Shown: positions 13,672 through 22,414, numbered from the stretch's first letter. The stretch is 34,899 nt of DNA from Bacteroidales bacterium (GCA_016931575.1 JAFGEO010000053.1:1-34899); one strand, 5' to 3'. Numbers and translations: made by a program. Notes: generated by a model from the sequence alone, not told the origin.

Positions 13672-16179
13672 ATGTCGGCAGATAAAACATACAAATTCTA
13701 CCTAAGGATCGTACTTCCTTCCATACTGGCGATTTCCCTCTTCGTTATTTCTTTCTTTGTTATCATTATCCCTGCATTCGAGAAAAATATGATGGAACGC
13801 AAGAAGGAAATGATCAATGAGCTGACCTGCGCAGCATGGAGCGTGATGGAGGAACAGGATGAACTGTACAAAGCCGACAGCATCAGTCTCGAAGAGGCGC
13901 AGGAACAGGCTGCCAATGTGATTGGCACGATGAGGTATGGCGATCAGGGGAAAGACTATTTCTGGATCATCAATATGGAGCCTTCCATGATCATGCATCC
14001 CTACCGGCCCGAGCTAAACGGCACCGACCTCAGCAGCTATGCCGATCCCGAGGGTACCCTTCTGTTCAGGGAGGCGGTAAAGCGCGTCAGGGAGAGGGGG
14101 GAAGGGTACATACAGTACATCTGGCAGTGGAAGGACGATTCCACGCGACTCGTCCCGAAACTTTCCTATGTTAAGGGCTACCCCGAATGGAACTGGATCG
14201 TAGGTACCGGCATCTACCTGGAAGATGTAAAGCACGAGATCACCAATCTGCGTAAGCACCTGATCCGTATTTCCCTGCTTATTATCCTTATCATTGCCAT
14301 TGCGCTGTTTTACATTGTCCGGCAAAGTCTGAGGCTGGAGGTAAAAAGAAAGCTGGCAGAGAAGGACCTGAAGCTGTCACAGCTGAAGTATAAATCCCTG
14401 GTTGAGGCATCAACAGAGGGCACCATTATGATGCTGAGGCGGAAAATCATTTTTGCCAATGTGAAATTTGCCCGGATGGTCGGTAAATCGACTACGGAAG
14501 TCCAGCAGCTTGCTTTCGAAGCGCTCTTCGATATTTCCTGGGGCGAAGTAATGAGGAAGTTCACGGATCCCGACCGCTCTGTAAGCCTGGAAACGAACCT
14601 CCTGGGCGGTGATGACCAGATCCGGGAAGTCGTAATATCCGTATCGAGGGTGGATTATGTTGGCGATGAGGGGTATATCGTGGTGTGTAAAGATATCTCG
14701 CGGCAGAAGCGACTGGAGATCGGTACGGCAAACCTGACCCAGGAACTGCAGATGGCACTCCTCCTGATGAATCAGTCTGTCCGGCATTTCGTCAGGGAGC
14801 ATGTTACCTGTTCGGCTGATACGAAGGTCAGTGAGGCGGCAGCCCTGCTTAAGCGCAAAGACCAGGAAGTGGTGTTTGTGGAAAACAATGGCCTTATCAT
14901 TGGCGTGGTCACCAAAGGTGATTTCCTGGCGCGTGTACTGGCCACAGGCATGGATCCCTTGTCACCCGTGGCCGGGGTGATGTCGTCGCCCGTGATATGC
15001 ATCCAGGAGGATGCCCTGGTATACGAAGCCATCCTGCTCTTCAAAAACCATACGGTGTCCCACCTGCTTGTGAAGAACCTTCAGGGCGAAGACATCGGTG
15101 CGATCGCTTACCTGGAGGTGCTGAAGATGCAGCAGAACACCCTGAACCTGGTGCTGAAGGAAATTGCCATGGCGGGGAGCATCGGGGAGCTTGAAAAAAT
15201 TAACGACCGCACCCCCGTTCTAGTGAATGCACTGCTCGAAAGCGGGGATAAAACCGGGAATATCAATCATATCATCACTTCCATATCCGATGCCCTGTCG
15301 CAGCGTATGTTCGAACTCCTCCTTGAAAAATTCGGTCCATCCCCCTGCAATTTCGCATTCATTGCCCTGGGCAGCGAGGGCAGGAAAGAACAGACACTGT
15401 CTACCGACCAGGATAATGCCATTGTTTTCGAAGATGTCGACAAAGCAACACTCGAAAAGGCCTACGGGTATTTCGGACAGCTGGCCAGGGAGCTTAACAC
15501 CGGTTTGAGCCGTGTGGGGTTCAGGCTCTGTAAGGGTGAGATCATGGCAATGAATCCGCGGTGGACACAGCCCTTGTCCGTTTGGAAAGAATATTTTACC
15601 GGCTGGATTACCAACAGTGATCCCCAAAGTATCCTTGACAGCAGCATCTTTTTCGACCTGCGGTGCATCTATGGCGATTGTACATTGGTTACACGCCTCA
15701 TCAGTCATATCCATGAACAGACCGACCACCAGGCAGTATTTTTCCAGCACCAGGCAAACCCGATAATAAAATCCCGTTCAAGGGTTAACCTGTTTGGCGG
15801 CATTATCAGCGACCAGGAAACCAGCGAGAGCAAGATGATCGATATTAAGAAGATCCAGCGTCCCATCATCGGACTGGCCCGTATCTATGCCCTGAAACAC
15901 AAGCTGGAAGAGACCAATACCCTCAAACGGCTCGAAAAACTTTACCAGATGCAGGTGTTGGGCAGGGAGCTGTATGAAGAACTCACACAGGCCTACAGCG
16001 TGCTGATGAAGCTACGTCTTCGCTTCCAGGCCAGGGCAGAGCTGAATAATCTCCCTCCTGACAATATGGTGGATATCAGTGAGCTTTCTGCCATTGAACT
16101 GACCACCCTGAAGAAGGTACTCTCTGAACTTGGGAATATACAGACAAAGCTGAGCTTCGATTTTAAGGGTTCGGTTTAA
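13672..16179 (+). CDS. Cache-PAS-CBS-DUF294 nucleotidyltransferase sensor protein
   Basis: This 835-residue protein joins several modules. A membrane helix (about 10-34) and a second (about 199-219) flank a periplasmic single-Cache-type sensor (about 45-190; YFWIINMEPSMIMHPY, NWIVGTGIYLEDV). A PAS domain (about 243-345) and a CBS pair (about 380-490) follow. Next is a nucleotidyltransferase domain with GSEGRKEQ (567-574) and the metal-binding TDQDN (Asp579 and Asp581), and finally a DUF294 C-terminal helical region. This GlnD-like tail is known beside DUF4212/SSS symporters in other phyla, where its job is presumed regulatory. I infer that a periplasmic ligand and cytoplasmic nucleotides at the CBS pair tune nucleotidylation of an unknown target. 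Start at ATG 13672; an AGGA-like site precedes it. Confidence 0.85.
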   Translation: MSADKTYKFYLRIVLPSILAISLFVISFFVIIIPAFEKNMMERKKEMINELTCAAWSVMEEQDELYKADSISLEEAQEQAANVIGTMRYGDQGKDYFWIINMEPSMIMHPYRPELNGTDLSSYADPEGTLLFREAVKRVRERGEGYIQYIWQWKDDSTRLVPKLSYVKGYPEWNWIVGTGIYLEDVKHEITNLRKHLIRISLLIILIIAIALFYIVRQSLRLEVKRKLAEKDLKLSQLKYKSLVEASTEGTIMMLRRKIIFANVKFARMVGKSTTEVQQLAFEALFDISWGEVMRKFTDPDRSVSLETNLLGGDDQIREVVISVSRVDYVGDEGYIVVCKDISRQKRLEIGTANLTQELQMALLLMNQSVRHFVREHVTCSADTKVSEAAALLKRKDQEVVFVENNGLIIGVVTKGDFLARVLATGMDPLSPVAGVMSSPVICIQEDALVYEAILLFKNHTVSHLLVKNLQGEDIGAIAYLEVLKMQQNTLNLVLKEIAMAGSIGELEKINDRTPVLVNALLESGDKTGNINHIITSISDALSQRMFELLLEKFGPSPCNFAFIALGSEGRKEQTLSTDQDNAIVFEDVDKATLEKAYGYFGQLARELNTGLSRVGFRLCKGEIMAMNPRWTQPLSVWKEYFTGWITNSDPQSILDSSIFFDLRCIYGDCTLVTRLISHIHEQTDHQAVFFQHQANPIIKSRSRVNLFGGIISDQETSESKMIDIKKIQRPIIGLARIYALKHKLEETNTLKRLEKLYQMQVLGRELYEELTQAYSVLMKLRLRFQARAELNNLPPDNMVDISELSAIELTTLKKVLSELGNIQTKLSFDFKGSV

Positions 16180-16358
16180 CCGGGCTTATGGAGGAGCGCG
16201 GATAAACCGGAAGGATCAGATTTCAAAAGCAACTGAGATCATGGTGTGATAGCTATAGCTTTAAAACCCCTGAAACCGATGATCCGGAATGTCCGACAAT
16301 AACTCCCTCCGGTTTTATAATAGTTGGAAACACTAATAAACCAAGATTGAAGAATACT

Positions 16359-16866
16359 ATGAAACCTAAAGTTTACCTTTTTGCCCTTTTACTGATGGCG
16401 GCGACCAATCTGCAGGCTCAGAAATTTAAGGGCCCTGCCCCGACGCCCCCCATGGGCTGGGACAGCTGGAATACTTTTGGTGTGGATATTCACGAAGATT
16501 TATTCAGGAAGATGGTGGATATCCTGGTGGAAAGCGGCATGAAAGATGCCGGTTATCAATATGTGGTCGTGGACGACGGCTGGGAGGCCTTGTCCCGGAC
16601 TGAGCCTTGCCGAATCCAGGGCACATTTCAGTCTCTGGCGTATCCTTGCCGCACCGCTGATGGCCGGCAACGACCTGCGTGAGATGACGCCGGAGATCCT
16701 TCAGGTCCTTACAAATGGAGAAGCCATTGGCAACAATGAGGATCCGCTGGGTAAGCAGGGATACCGCTTCATGGACCATGTGGGAAAAGAAATATGGGTG
16801 AAGGAACTAAGTGACGGCGGCTGGGCCATCTATTTCATTAATGACGGGTTTGAATCATTGAATTGA
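16359..16866 (+). pseudogene. Alpha-galactosidase (GH27), internally deleted and frameshifted
   Basis: The first frame (ATG 16359) gives a signal peptide (MKPKVYLFALLLMAATNLQAQ region) and the GH27 N-terminus TPPMGWDSWNTFGV through YQYVVVDDGW. From about 16590 the homology continues in another frame with GLSLAESRAHFSLW, APLMAGNDLR and NNEDPLGKQGYR. In intact enzymes these two parts are separated by well over 100 residues that include the catalytic Asp nucleophile region, and a C-terminal sandwich follows; both are missing. The junction is at about 16583-16593. The reading stops at 16866 soon after the WVKELSDGGWAIYF segment. This is a pseudogene made by an internal deletion that also shifted frame. 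It would once have been secreted and would have released terminal alpha-galactose. Confidence 0.85.
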
Positions 16867-17131
16867 CATATTCTCATCAGGGGTTTAGGACTGCTGTTCA
16901 ATAATTGTGGAAATTGTATCAGAGGATTGTCCCTGCTTTATCGAAGGTGGTCTCTAAGCTCGTCGCGGGGTAAATTACATCAATTAAAGCGCCGTCATTT
17001 CGAAGCAGCCCTATCCAAAGCCGCCATCCTTGTTAAGCGATGCTTAAAAGATATTTCCACCAGGAAGACAAAATAGCAAAGGTGCAAGACAGGAGCCTTA
17101 CACCTTTTTGATGAAGAATTTTCCCGTATAC

Positions 17132-17845
17132 CTACAGAATCTCGAACCTTGCTTTGATCTCGTATCTAAGCTTTATTGTACGAAGGTTTTCAATTCCATT
17201 GTTATCAGGGGAGGAAACAGCCACATTGCTGAGTAGATTTTGCTCCCTCAGCCACCAGGGATTTTGTTGTGTTTCCAGCTCTTCAACTTGCAGAACACCT
17301 CCGAGTTCTTCATCGATACTACCCAACAGGTACTCAGCTTTCTCCCGGGCTGCTTTAACTGCTTCAATTTTGACCTGCTTTCTGAGCGTGGTCAGCTTCA
17401 CATTTTTTAGTTCGCCTATCTTCATCGATTTTACGCCACGGGCATCTATGGATTGCACCAGGGAGTTCACCATGTTCAGATCATTGAGTGACAGTTCAAT
17501 TTGTTTGTTGATCAGGAATTCCTTACCAAAGTACCGCCATGAGTTTCCAACCTCACGGATTACAATCCTTTCCTCCCTGACTCCGGCCATGGCTAGCTTT
17601 TCCATCAGCTCTTTTTCGATTTTCGCTATCGGCACTTTGGTTTTATAATCTTTAAATTCACTATTCTTCTCAAACTCTTCCTCCCAATACTCCTGGACCT
17701 CAATGACGAAGATTACTTCATCCGGTTCCACTTCCATTTCAGCGCTGCCCGTCACTTCTATATACTTTGGCGTTTTCATTGATTCCTGGGCGGAGATCAT
17801 TCCGGCAGACAAGATCAGGCTAAGAATTATAATTCCGGTTTTCAT
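17132..17845 (-). CDS. SIMPL (DUF541) domain secreted protein
   Basis: The 237-residue protein has a signal peptide (cleavage after ISAQ, about residue 19) and one SIMPL domain. Conserved marks are the opening YIEVTGSAEMEVEPDEVIFVIEV, the GVREERIVIREVG centre, a VQSIDARGVKSMKIGEL segment at about 133, and EAVKAAREKAEYLLGSIDEE before the last strands. SIMPL proteins are periplasmic or outer-membrane associated with roles that are mostly unknown (the Brucella BP26 type forms channel-like rings). It is translated from the same strand as the VWA gene, 42 bp downstream of it, so the pair is likely cotranscribed. The ATG at 17845 gives the signal peptide. Confidence 0.88.
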   Translation of the reverse strand: MKTGIIILSLILSAGMISAQESMKTPKYIEVTGSAEMEVEPDEVIFVIEVQEYWEEEFEKNSEFKDYKTKVPIAKIEKELMEKLAMAGVREERIVIREVGNSWRYFGKEFLINKQIELSLNDLNMVNSLVQSIDARGVKSMKIGELKNVKLTTLRKQVKIEAVKAAREKAEYLLGSIDEELGGVLQVEELETQQNPWWLREQNLLSNVAVSSPDNNGIENLRTIKLRYEIKARFEIL

Positions 17846-17887
17846 ACTGTTAAGTCTTAATGTATATATACTTTCAGGTTCTCGGTT

Positions 17888-19042
17888 TTACTCCTCAATC
17901 ACAAAACCCTTTGCTTTAGCCTGAGATTTCAACGGCGATAGCACAGCATTCTCCAGAACTTCATCCTGTGTGCTTTCTTTTTGTTTTTCGGCAACATAAG
18001 CTACCCGCTTATTGTTAAGCTCCTGGATTTCTTTTTGAATTACCGCTCTTTCCTTAGTCTTTTTGTCAATGTAGCTTTTACGCTCGGTTTCTGACATCTG
18101 CTGCATTTCCCGGGGCAGGGTTTTTTCATCTACCTTCTGAAGGTCGAAATCATCTTCCTGTGCGGCATCTACCAGGTCCCAGGTAGTGTTCTTGTAAACA
18201 TGGCTGCTCTTGCTGACGGCCCTTTTCACACTGTTCACCTGTCCGTAGCTCCCGGCGTTGTTGTCCTGCAAGATCTGGTTTTCTTTCTTTGCCATTCCGG
18301 AGGAGCCATAAGGGATGTAGGTGTCATTCAGCTGGTTGTTCAGTTCGCTGATCCGCTGATCGTAAGGTGAAGAGATATACACTGTCCGTCTGTTTTGCTG
18401 AATGCTGGCATAGCTGCCTCCTGTAATATCGGCACCCTCTTTCCAGGAGGTATTTATCCCTTCCTGAAAATCACCACAGAAAATGGTATTGACAAACACA
18501 TGCTTCTCTTTAGCATCTTTGCAGGCGGTGCGATAACTAAAAACTCCCTGGGTGAAAGGCTCGTTGCCGGCAATGTAAATCAGCTGGAGGTCGTTGTCGT
18601 TATCGGTCCATTTCAGCTGTTTCAGGGAGGTGTGGATAACCTGTCCACAGAATTCATTCCCCCCGTTCGTGGTAAGCTCGAAGAGGTCCTTTGAGATCTC
18701 ATCCAGGTCGCTGGTCAGCGGGGTTACCAGCCTGATATGCCCTTCGGCATAGGGGAGGTTGTCATTTCCATACTCGTAGAGGGCAATCTGAAGTTCGGGC
18801 TGCCCGTCGTTACAATAGGCCTTTGCCAGTTCGTTCACAATATTCCAGAGTTGTGATTTGGCTTGTTCAATCAGCCCGTCCATGCTATTGCTGGTATCCA
18901 GCAGCAGGGCGATCTGAATTTTCCGGGAACTCCTTTCGGGAGGTGGTTGCTGGCTTTTTACCGGTACCGAGAACATGGAGAAAAGGAAAAGAGCAAGGAC
19001 TGCCCATACATATTTTTTTGTAAGCGAACGTATTGTTTTCAT
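17888..19042 (-). CDS. Secreted von Willebrand factor A domain protein
   Basis: The 384-residue protein has a signal peptide (about 1-30, VKSQ) and a VWA domain at about 42-220 with an intact MIDAS start LLDTSNSM (Asp49, Ser51, Ser53) and a TTNGGNEFCGQVI segment that holds the third ligand region. VWA domains bind metal and mediate protein contacts. The C-terminal third (about 315-370) is highly charged and probably coiled coil (MSETERKSYIDKKTKERAVIQ). No anchor is visible, so it is probably periplasmic. It is first of a two-gene unit with the SIMPL protein and is divergent from the LytS/LytTR pair, which may control it. The 16/17-bp upstream motif at 19079-19095 is shared with the caspase-like gene. 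Confidence 0.87.
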   Translation of the reverse strand: MKTIRSLTKKYVWAVLALFLFSMFSVPVKSQQPPPERSSRKIQIALLLDTSNSMDGLIEQAKSQLWNIVNELAKAYCNDGQPELQIALYEYGNDNLPYAEGHIRLVTPLTSDLDEISKDLFELTTNGGNEFCGQVIHTSLKQLKWTDNDNDLQLIYIAGNEPFTQGVFSYRTACKDAKEKHVFVNTIFCGDFQEGINTSWKEGADITGGSYASIQQNRRTVYISSPYDQRISELNNQLNDTYIPYGSSGMAKKENQILQDNNAGSYGQVNSVKRAVSKSSHVYKNTTWDLVDAAQEDDFDLQKVDEKTLPREMQQMSETERKSYIDKKTKERAVIQKEIQELNNKRVAYVAEKQKESTQDEVLENAVLSPLKSQAKAKGFVIEE

Positions 19043-19078
19043 TGTATTTTGATTTATGTGAAACGTTGGTTAACGGTG

Positions 19079-19095
19079 TAAAAGTAGGTGTGCAA
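19079..19095 (-). promoter_or_regulatory. 17-bp upstream motif of the VWA gene
   Basis: TAAAAGTAGGTGTGCAA (plus strand) differs at one base from 7933-7949. On the minus strand it directly follows GGTTTTTG (19093-19100), which resembles a degenerate -7 box ending in TTTG. It lies about 40 bp before the VWA start. Confidence 0.35.
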
Positions 19096-19260
19096 AAACC
19101 GAAAAAGAAGCTGAACTTAGGGAACCGGACGTTTCACTTAGTGAAAAGGTGCAGAGGGTGAGTAAGTATGGAAAAACCGAGCCTGAAATGCCTGAAAATA
19201 AGGGTTTTTGGAGGCATCCGGTTTTTCAATTCCTTTTTTAGTATGTATTTTTACACTGCC

Positions 19261-21252
19261 ATGCAAAGCATAAAAACCTACATAAAGCCCGTGATCGTCG
19301 CAGCGGTCCTGCTGAATGGCACAGCTTTCACCTTTGCGCAGAAGGTCTCCGGACAGAAAAGGGAGGTAAGCAAGTCTGCCAGTGTGGAGTTGCTTCTTGA
19401 TACCGCTGAAGTGAAAATGAAGGAGGACCTGCCCGAGGCTTTCGATTACCTGCAAAAAGCCCTGCAGACGAGTATCAGCAAGGGCGATAAATATGGGGAG
19501 GTCAGGAGTTATCAGCTCCTCGGACGGACACATTACGACCTGTCGCAGTATGACCTGGCCGTCGATTACTTTCGGAAAGCCCGGAAATATGAATCGGTGC
19601 TGAGCTCACGGGAGCAGATGCGCTTAAACTATGAGTATTCCCTGGCTCTGGAAAAGAATCATGACGGACTGGGTGCTATCCGGTACCTGAAGGTGGCGAT
19701 AGGCCAGGCTCAGGCTGCGGGGCTCATCGAGGACGAGGTGAAGATGCGCTACGATCTGGCAAGGATTTACCAGGCCGGCGATAATCCTACGGCCGCCATT
19801 GAGGAGTATAATGCCATTGAAGACCTGGAAAATACCTTGCTGAACCTGCGGGGTGTTGCCCAGGCTAATAATATGCGCGGCAGCGCCTATCAAAAAAAGA
19901 ATAAAAGCCAGGAAGCGATCACGAACTATCAGAATGCGGAACGAATTGCTGACGAGATCAATGCCGATGACCTGAAAACGGAAGCGCTGAGGAACCAGGC
20001 AACCGTATACCGACAAAACCAGCAGTACAGTGAGGAGCTGAAAGTCAGGCAGGAAGCCCTGGAAATCAGCAACCGGAAGTCTCCGCTGAAAGAAGCGGCA
20101 GAAGATAACCTCATGATCGGAGACCTCTACCTGCAGACACAGCAACCTTCAGAGGCATTGCCCTACATCCGGAAGAGTGTCGACCTGGCGGAGAAGTCGG
20201 GCGACCTTCCCTCCAAAGGCAAAGCCCTGAAAAAGCTATCGGAGGTTTACGACCGGCAGGGTGCATCCGATAAGGCCCTGTTAAGCTACAAGCAATATGC
20301 GGAGACGATGGATTCCGTATACGCTTCACGGGAAAGGGAGCTACAGAAAAACCTCGACTGGATTGCGGAGATGAACCGGAAACTCCAGCGTATTGAACTG
20401 CTGGAACAGGATTACGAACTTACCCGCAAGACCGTCGAGCTTCTGGAAAAGGAGCAGAACTTCACTTCGGATGAACAGCAGTTCATGAAAAATAAGCTGG
20501 ATTTCCAGCGTGGGGTGAGCTTCGCCCTCGTGATCCTGGTGTTTGGACTCGGCCTCTCCACCTTTCTTATTTACCGCAGTTCGCGGCAGAAGCGAAAAGC
20601 AAACCTGTTGCTGGCCCTGCGGTCCTTACGAAGCCAGATGAACCCGCATTTTATTTTTAACTCGCTGAATTCAGTGAATGCCTATATCGCTGCTAACGAT
20701 GAACGGAAGGCGAATAAGTACCTCTCGGATTTCTCAAAGCTTATGCGTCAGGTGCTGGAAAATTCTAAGCATGATTTCGTAGCCCTGGGGTCGGAGATCG
20801 ACGTTCTGAAACTTTACCTGAAGCTTGAACATTCACGCTTCGCGGAGAGGTTCGACTACACATTCGAGGTCGATGAGCAACTGATGAATGCTGAATATAC
20901 CGTACCGCCCATGCTGATCCAGCCCTACATTGAAAATGCCATCTGGCACGGACTTCGTTACCGGGAAGAAAAAGGTAGTCTGGATGTTGAGATGAGACTG
21001 GAACAAGGTATCCTGATGGCTGAAGTGCGGGATAACGGAATAGGGAGGAGCCGCTCGCAGGAGCTGAAAACCGCCCACCAGCAGCAGAATAAATCTACCG
21101 GAATGAAGAATACCCGCTCACGGCTCGACATCATCAATGAAGTGTATGCACTGAAATATGAGGTGGAGGTCGGGGACCTGGATCTGGAAACCGGAACAGG
21201 AACCAGGGTGTTACTGAAAATTCCCCTGGCAAAACAAGAAATTAAAGACTGA
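19261..21252 (+). CDS. LytS-type sensor histidine kinase with TPR input domain
   Basis: The protein is best started at ATG 19261 (663 residues), which gives a signal peptide MQSIKTYIKPVIVAAVLLNG ending near TFAQ; a longer frame from 19168 would hide it. Periplasmic TPR units span about 35-365 (DYLQKALQTS, ALPYIRKSVDLAEKSG), then a coiled region, one membrane helix (418-440) and a His_kinase domain of the LytS/YehU type. The phospho-acceptor is His463 in MNPHFIFNSLN, the N-box is ENAIWHGL (Asn559), and the DNGIGRSRSQ loop completes the ATP site. The response-regulator gene starts 2 bp after the stop, so the two form a pair. It is divergent from the VWA/SIMPL genes. Confidence 0.9.
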   Translation: MQSIKTYIKPVIVAAVLLNGTAFTFAQKVSGQKREVSKSASVELLLDTAEVKMKEDLPEAFDYLQKALQTSISKGDKYGEVRSYQLLGRTHYDLSQYDLAVDYFRKARKYESVLSSREQMRLNYEYSLALEKNHDGLGAIRYLKVAIGQAQAAGLIEDEVKMRYDLARIYQAGDNPTAAIEEYNAIEDLENTLLNLRGVAQANNMRGSAYQKKNKSQEAITNYQNAERIADEINADDLKTEALRNQATVYRQNQQYSEELKVRQEALEISNRKSPLKEAAEDNLMIGDLYLQTQQPSEALPYIRKSVDLAEKSGDLPSKGKALKKLSEVYDRQGASDKALLSYKQYAETMDSVYASRERELQKNLDWIAEMNRKLQRIELLEQDYELTRKTVELLEKEQNFTSDEQQFMKNKLDFQRGVSFALVILVFGLGLSTFLIYRSSRQKRKANLLLALRSLRSQMNPHFIFNSLNSVNAYIAANDERKANKYLSDFSKLMRQVLENSKHDFVALGSEIDVLKLYLKLEHSRFAERFDYTFEVDEQLMNAEYTVPPMLIQPYIENAIWHGLRYREEKGSLDVEMRLEQGILMAEVRDNGIGRSRSQELKTAHQQQNKSTGMKNTRSRLDIINEVYALKYEVEVGDLDLETGTGTRVLLKIPLAKQEIKD

Positions 21253-21254
21253 CT

Positions 21255-22004
21255 ATGGTACGAGCCCTGATTATTGACGATGAAAAAGCCAGCAGGGAGA
21301 CCCTGAAATCCTACCTGTTAAAATACTGCCCTTCGGTTCAGGTGGTGGGCGAAGGGGATTCTGTTAAAAGCGGTTTGCAGGAAATCAAAGTCCATAAACC
21401 CGATCTCCTGTTTTTGGATGTGGAAATGCCCTTCGGGAATGCCTTTGACCTTCTCGACCAGGTGGAGGAGCAAAACTTTGAGACCATTTTTGTGACGGCT
21501 TTCGACCATTATGCATTGAAGGCAATAAACTTCAGCGCATCGTATTACCTCCTGAAACCCATCGATATTGATGAGCTGGTCAGGGCGGTGGAGCGTGTTT
21601 CAGAAACCATTGAATCCGAAGAACATAACCTTCGTACCCGGATCCTTATCGAGAATATCAGGATTGAGAATAAGCAGCTTCAAAAAATCATCCTCCCTTT
21701 GTTGGATGGTTTTGAGGTGGTCAGGGTGAATGAGATACTGTACTGTCGTGCAGAAGATAATTTTACGGAGTTCCACTTTCTTGATGGTTCGAAGAAGCTG
21801 ATTTGCCGCACCCTGAAATTCTACGAAGAGTTGCTGTTCGATTTTGACTTCTTCCGAATACACAAATCACACCTGATCAACCTTCAGTACCTTAAACGAT
21901 ACAAGAAGGGGAAAGGCGGACAGGTATACCTGGAGAGGGATGTTTGCCTGGATGTGTCGGCCACGCGGAAGAAGGAATTGATGGGGCGACTGAAAACAGA
22001 GTGA
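21255..22004 (+). CDS. LytTR-family response regulator
   Basis: The 249-residue protein has a receiver domain (1-120) with acidic residues Asp8-Asp9, phospho-acceptor Asp55 in LLFLDVEMP, Thr81 in FVTAFDHYALKA and Lys101 in LLKPID. A linker follows, then a LytTR DNA-binding domain (about 145-249; ILYCRAEDNFTEFHF, FFRIHKSHLINLQYLKRY). It belongs to the AlgR/AgrA/LytR group and binds direct repeats near its promoters. The gene begins two bases after the kinase stop codon, so it is coupled with it. Targets are not visible, although the divergent VWA/SIMPL genes are the natural first guess. Confidence 0.93.
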   Translation: MVRALIIDDEKASRETLKSYLLKYCPSVQVVGEGDSVKSGLQEIKVHKPDLLFLDVEMPFGNAFDLLDQVEEQNFETIFVTAFDHYALKAINFSASYYLLKPIDIDELVRAVERVSETIESEEHNLRTRILIENIRIENKQLQKIILPLLDGFEVVRVNEILYCRAEDNFTEFHFLDGSKKLICRTLKFYEELLFDFDFFRIHKSHLINLQYLKRYKKGKGGQVYLERDVCLDVSATRKKELMGRLKTE

Positions 22005-22070
22005 GAGTGGGTATCGAGAGTGAGAGTAGGCTTTCAGCAGGTAGGATAGCTGATATCCTGGGGAGATGCT

Positions 22071-22088
22071 TAAGCCCCTGCAGGCTTA
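22071..22088. terminator. Short hairpin between convergent genes
   Basis: TAAGCC (22071-22076) pairs with GGCTTA (22083-22088) around a 6-nt loop, between the response regulator and the minus-strand small membrane protein. The stem is short and no strong T tract follows, so this is a weak bidirectional terminator candidate. Confidence 0.28.
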
Positions 22089-22385
22089 TTACTTTGTCAG
22101 AAACAAAATAACTGACCCCACGATCGAACCTACATGACCAACTCCGAGCAGGATGAAGTTGATGTCTTTCTTCAGTTCTTCCTTTTTTAATCCGAGTATG
22201 GTAAGGACTATGCCCAGGATATTCAGGCCCCATAAGGCATAGAACATGATGTTCAGCCTTTCCCCGAATCGCTGGGGATCAGCAGCCTTGTCAGCGAATT
22301 TATTGGTCATCACAATCACGGTAAACAACAGGACCAGGGCATAAATCAATAAACGGGCAGTCCAGCTTTTATAATCTTTGTTCAT
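22089..22385 (-). CDS. Small membrane protein of unknown function
   Basis: The 98-residue protein has three hydrophobic helices at about 9-28, 44-64 and 74-96, with short charged loops (NKFADKAADPQRFGERLN and KKEELKKD). I recognise no family. It resembles small Bacteroidota inner-membrane proteins found as single genes. A strong -7 promoter box (22415-22422) lies just upstream and supports it as a real gene. It ends convergently with the LytTR response regulator, so it is a separate transcription unit. Confidence 0.7.
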   Translation of the reverse strand: MNKDYKSWTARLLIYALVLLFTVIVMTNKFADKAADPQRFGERLNIMFYALWGLNILGIVLTILGLKKEELKKDINFILLGVGHVGSIVGSVILFLTK

Positions 22386-22414
22386 CTCTGTTGGTATTTC
22401 AATGGCTAAAGATG

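Noticed and set aside
16867-17131. Continuation of the GH27 pseudogene or another small gene
   Set aside because: No GH27 C-terminal motif in any frame and no frame of useful length; treated as noncoding.
19168-19260. Upstream extension of the LytS-type kinase start
   Set aside because: The ATG at 19261 exposes a clean signal peptide, while the longer start would bury it. The extension shows no conserved residues.
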